Assembly (NCBI GenBank): GCA_021647345.1
Contig: JAKIUX010000050.1
Coordinates: forward strand, 1-6,746
Origin: Hydrogenimonas sp.
Lineage (GTDB): Bacteria > Campylobacterota > Campylobacteria > Campylobacterales > Hydrogenimonadaceae
Direction of reading: 5' to 3'
Length of the DNA: 6,746 nucleotides
Shown piece after piece: positions 6,510-6,746 of the stretch. The position numbers and the translations under genes were made by a program. Positions within the stretch are counted from its first letter, which is position 1, and each line of letters begins with the position of its first letter. The notes beneath the pieces are model-generated. The model saw nothing but the letters and a program-made list of their open reading frames with translations. It ran no database searches and had not been told where the DNA came from.

Positions 6510-6746
6510 TCCTCATCTCCGTCTACCTGAAGAGCTGAAATTCCGGGCAGATTTTTACCCTCCAGAAGCTCCAGACTGGCACCGCCTCCGGTTGAGATGA
6601 AGGTCATCTCGTCATCGACGCCCACTCTTTGGACTAGATCAGCCGTATCTCCTCCGCCGATTATCTTGGTAGCGTACGATTCGGCCACATAGTTGGCAAG
6701 CTTGAAGCTTCCTCTAGCAAACTTATCCATCTCGTAAACTCCCATC
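6506..6746 (-). CDS. pgk: Phosphoglycerate kinase (C-terminal part)
   Basis: Transfers phosphate between 1,3-bisphosphoglycerate and ADP. Only the last 79 whole residues are in the window; the gene enters from the right edge and the first ATG seen is internal, since [14 protein letters not shown] is the family's mid-C-domain block. The ATP-binding C-domain signatures GGGDTADL and [19 protein letters not shown] are intact. The stop codon overlaps the tpiA start by 4 bases, placing the two in one operon. In relatives gapA often precedes pgk, but it lies outside this window. Confidence 0.96.
   Translation of the reverse strand, partial: MGVYEMDKFARGSFKLANYVAESYATKIIGGGDTADLVQRVGVDDEMTFISTGGGASLELLEGKNLPGISALQVDGDEE

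Overview
The window is ordinary chromosomal core sequence from a member of the Campylobacterota (formerly Epsilonproteobacteria). Three things support this. The NusA, FabI, TpiA and MiaB proteins closely resemble what I recall of the Helicobacter/Campylobacter versions. There is a gene for the small HP0268-family protein, which is typical of this phylum. The gene pairs tpiA-fabI and miaB/HP0268/nusA are known neighbours there. Base composition is moderate, more GC-rich than Campylobacter or Helicobacter, which suggests an environmental lineage of the Sulfurovum/Sulfurimonas/Hydrogenimonas kind. The genus cannot be fixed by eye.

Layout, left to right. Positions 1-767 hold a minus-strand pair, an HP0268-family small protein followed by miaB, which runs off the left edge. 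A divergent promoter region (768-952) separates them from nusA on the plus strand (953-2074). After nusA comes a 294-base non-coding gap with a terminator-like hairpin and a 107-bp palindromic element. All remaining genes are on the minus strand: an orphan DppB-type ABC permease (2369-3331), an outer-membrane porin (3479-4675), fabI (4799-5620), tpiA (5796-6509) and the C-terminal part of pgk (6506-6746, entering from the right edge).

How the genes work together. pgk and tpiA overlap by four bases and form the lower-glycolysis/gluconeogenesis or Calvin-cycle block. fabI follows in the same direction after a 175-base gap that carries a second palindromic element and a possible promoter. The porin has its own signals: an extended -10 element and, further upstream, a tandem repeat that closely resembles an E. 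coli PHO box. NusA (transcription elongation/termination) and MiaB (tRNA ms2i6A37 modification) are information-processing functions.

I found no mobile gene, CRISPR array, toxin-antitoxin module or undescribed multi-gene system. The points worth a second look are in the intergenic DNA: the PHO-box-like site before the porin, two unrelated long palindromic elements, repeated TGAGTGATGAGT-like words, and an 11-mer shared by two gene 3' ends.
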